This document shows, piece by piece, positions 62,599 to 64,000 of a stretch of DNA of 64,000 nucleotides. Below the pieces are notes generated by a model. It did not search any database and was not told the origin of the DNA. It saw only the letters and a program-made list of their open reading frames with translations. Origin of the DNA: Oscillatoriophycideae cyanobacterium NC_groundwater_1537_Pr4_S-0.65um_50_18 (GTDB taxonomy: Bacteria; Cyanobacteriota; Cyanobacteriia; Elainellales; Elainellaceae); the NCBI GenBank assembly GCA_016208305.1, contig JACQYI010000009.1:124001-188000 (forward strand), in the 5' to 3' direction. How positions within the stretch are numbered: position 1 is the stretch's first letter; each line of letters begins with the position of its first letter. A program made the translations under genes and the position numbers.

Positions 62599-63354
62599 AT
62601 GCCAGCCCCTCTCCCCGAAGATTTGCCCAACCGCTCAGGCTTGACTCGTATTTTAATCATCAGACAAGAGGCGAGGCAAAGTGCGGCAGAGTTGCAGGCG
62701 ATCGAAACGGGGCTGCGTCGGCAAGGTTATCACGTTGACAAGGTCAATTCCGACAAGCTAGGGCTTTTGGCTGCGCATAAAGCTTTCTCAGATCTAAGGG
62801 TTACAGATTTAAGGGTTCCAGATTTGATTGTTTTAGATGGTCTGTATCCCCAATTATCGAGCCTGGAGGTTTGCCGTCGCCTACGGGCAATCATGCGTCA
62901 AGTACCCATTATTTTATTGACGCCAACCTATGAGCTAAGCGATTCCATCACAGAGTATGAGGCGGGTGCCGATGATTGCATTGTTCGACCGTTCAAGATC
63001 GAAGATCTGTTGGTGAGAATTCGAGTTCGTCTGCGCCATACCCGGACTGAAAAGCCTCCTATTCTGCGGTTGGGTGGCTTAACGTTAGATTGTCAAAAAC
63101 GCGAAGCCTACTGGCAGGTTCAAGCCATCCAATTAACTTCTAAAGAGTTTGATTTACTCAAATATTTGATCCTTCACTATCAGCAGGTTGTGCCTCGTCA
63201 TGAGTTAATTGATCATCTTTGGGGCGCTGAATATGACGTGGGGTTTAGCACGATCGATACCTATGTCTGTCGATTGCGCTCTAAGCTAGAACAGTTTAGC
63301 CAGAAACGTCTGATTCAAACGGTGTATGGTGTGGGGTATAGATTGTGCTGCTAA
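62599..63354 (+). CDS. OmpR-family regulator with degenerate receiver domain
   Basis: 251 residues. The C-terminal winged helix is intact (LTLDCQKREAYWQVQAIQLTSKEFDLLKYLIL... TIDTYVCRLRSKLEQFSQKRLIQTVYGVGYRL). The receiver is altered: the acidic pair normally after beta-1 reads IIRQEAR, and the conserved Lys is Arg in IVRPFKIEDL. The Asp of LIVLDGLYP and the Thr of LLTPTYE remain. This suggests weak or no phosphorylation and a constitutive or ligand-controlled output. A short internal duplication (DLRVTDLRVPDL) sits before the Asp. The gene starts divergently from the GAF kinase at 62319. A MITE-like element begins 4 bases after its stop codon. Confidence 0.92.
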   Translation: MPAPLPEDLPNRSGLTRILIIRQEARQSAAELQAIETGLRRQGYHVDKVNSDKLGLLAAHKAFSDLRVTDLRVPDLIVLDGLYPQLSSLEVCRRLRAIMRQVPIILLTPTYELSDSITEYEAGADDCIVRPFKIEDLLVRIRVRLRHTRTEKPPILRLGGLTLDCQKREAYWQVQAIQLTSKEFDLLKYLILHYQQVVPRHELIDHLWGAEYDVGFSTIDTYVCRLRSKLEQFSQKRLIQTVYGVGYRLCC

Positions 63355-63357
63355 ATA

Positions 63358-63464
63358 GACCTGTTGCGGAATAAGAGATCCACGCTATCGATAGCGCCTG
63401 AAAAGTCAGAAAATTGGATTTTTGGGTCTACATAAAGCGTAGCTTTGCTATTCCGCAACACGTC
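63358..63464. repeat. 107-bp MITE-like element flanked by TA
   Basis: Terminal inverted repeats GACCTGTTGCGGAATA (63358-63373) and TATTCCGCAACACGTC (63449-63464) pair over 16 bp with one mismatch. TA dinucleotides flank both ends (63356-63357, 63465-63466), as expected for TA-target transposons of the IS630 or IS427-like type. No coding capacity. It inserted just after the stop codon of the regulator. Confidence 0.78.
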
Positions 63465-63537
63465 TAATATTTTGGCGCTGCGGAATTGAAAGGACGGGCT
63501 TTGCAAATAGCTTTGTGCTGCTCTACCCGATAATTTG

Positions 63538-64000
63538 CTAAACCCGCCCCTGCTGCTGACTCATTGCCTGCGCTCTCATGACCGGAATTTCTATAATAAA
63601 CTCCGTTCCTTGTCCGGGCGTCGAGACACAGTGCATCGTACCCTGATGTCTCTCCACCACAATTTGATGGCTAATAGACAGTCCTAATCCGGTACCCGAT
63701 CCTACAGGCTTCGTTGTAAAAAATGGATCAAACAGATGCTTGAGCACTTCTTCATTCATGCCAGCCCCATTGTCTGAAATGTGAATAGCAATCCGATCGC
63801 CCAGAGACACAGTTTTGATCTGAATGCGAGCAGTTGGCATATTCGGATCGTTCAGTGCCCAATCTCCTCTGCTCTCTTCTAAAGCATCGATCGCATTACT
63901 CAACACATTCATAAATACTTGATTTAGCTGTCCGGCGTAGCACTCTACCAGCGGTAAATTACCGTACTCTTTAATGATTTCGATACCTTGACTGCTGCGG
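63538..64000 (-). CDS. sensor histidine kinase, C-terminal ATPase part (cut by window edge)
   Basis: Only the catalytic end is present; the frame is open without a stop to base 64000, so the gene begins outside the window. Visible motifs are the N-box (VFMNVLSNAIDALEES), G1 (ISDNGAGMNEE), the F-box (LFDPFFTTKPVGSG) and G2 (GTGLGLSISHQIV), and GQGTEFIIEIPV near the end. The N-box spacing and FFTTKPVGSGTGLGL style are typical of NtrB- and multi-PAS kinases of the HisKA type. Sensor domains are unknown. It is convergent with the degenerate-receiver regulator. Confidence 0.93.
   Translation of the reverse strand, partial: RSSQGIEIIKEYGNLPLVECYAGQLNQVFMNVLSNAIDALEESRGDWALNDPNMPTARIQIKTVSLGDRIAIHISDNGAGMNEEVLKHLFDPFFTTKPVGSGTGLGLSISHQIVVERHQGTMHCVSTPGQGTEFIIEIPVMRAQAMSQQQGRV

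Noticed and set aside
1-64000. CRISPR arrays, rRNA or tRNA genes
   Set aside because: No spaced direct-repeat array and no tRNA-like or rRNA-like stretch noticed on either strand; a dedicated scan was not possible.

Overview
The window is chromosomal DNA from a cyanobacterium. Evidence for this is Psb28 (photosystem II assembly), a CrtO-type carotene ketolase, Fe-superoxide dismutase, many GCGATCGC (HIP1) octamers inside and between genes, and several families typical of cyanobacteria (PRC-barrel/DUF2382 proteins, kinase-WD40 fusions, multi-PAS hybrid kinases). The large signalling repertoire and the interspersed small repeats suggest a filamentous, Leptolyngbya-like lineage, but the genus is a guess. 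I see no rRNA, tRNA, transposase gene or CRISPR array.

Layout. 1-7.4 kb: a small hypothetical protein, sodB, a TraK-like protein with a basic AT-hook-like tail, an MFS transporter, two membrane proteins of unknown role, moaB and psb28. 7.6-15 kb: detoxification and regulation, with a TetR-EmrB pair preceded by a clear operator, a MATE pump, an AraC regulator, a divergent GST/MarR pair with three identical palindromes between them, and an F420/NADP oxidoreductase-like protein. 15-24.4 kb: a type I secretion locus (HlyD adaptor, ABC exporter with a cyclic-nucleotide-binding-like N-terminus and a degenerate C39 domain, parvulin-type isomerase) divergent from an internally duplicated RTX protein and an exported protein. 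25.6-32.4 kb: a glycosyltransferase, then a three-gene minus-strand cluster of Ser/Thr kinase-WD40, NapH-like [4Fe-4S] membrane protein and an FHA/flavin reductase/[2Fe-2S] fusion. This cluster is the best candidate here for an undescribed system, because phospho-signalling and electron-transfer modules sit together. 33.2-40.4 kb: a Tat-exported acetamidase/formamidase, a response regulator, a complete SBP-ATPase-permease importer and a CHASE histidine kinase. 40.4-46.3 kb: a tight four-gene operon (SDR, GH63-like glucosidase, aquaporin, GMC oxidoreductase), followed by a Crp-family regulator and crtO. 50-52 kb: two DUF2382 stress proteins. 52.2-64 kb: an XRE protein, a 1319-residue hybrid kinase, a fatty acid hydroxylase, a STAND ATPase without a repeat domain, a NarX/NarL-like pair, an OmpR-like regulator with a degenerate receiver, and a kinase running off the right edge.

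Non-coding structure is rich. A 125-142 bp element with terminal inverted repeats occurs three times, each just 3' of a minus-strand gene. A second family of double hairpins sits at gene 3' ends and convergent junctions. Two further MITE-like elements occur at 47.4 and 63.4 kb. Two strong intrinsic terminators (404-435 on +, 5269-5310 on -) have no gene in front of them and may end small RNAs.
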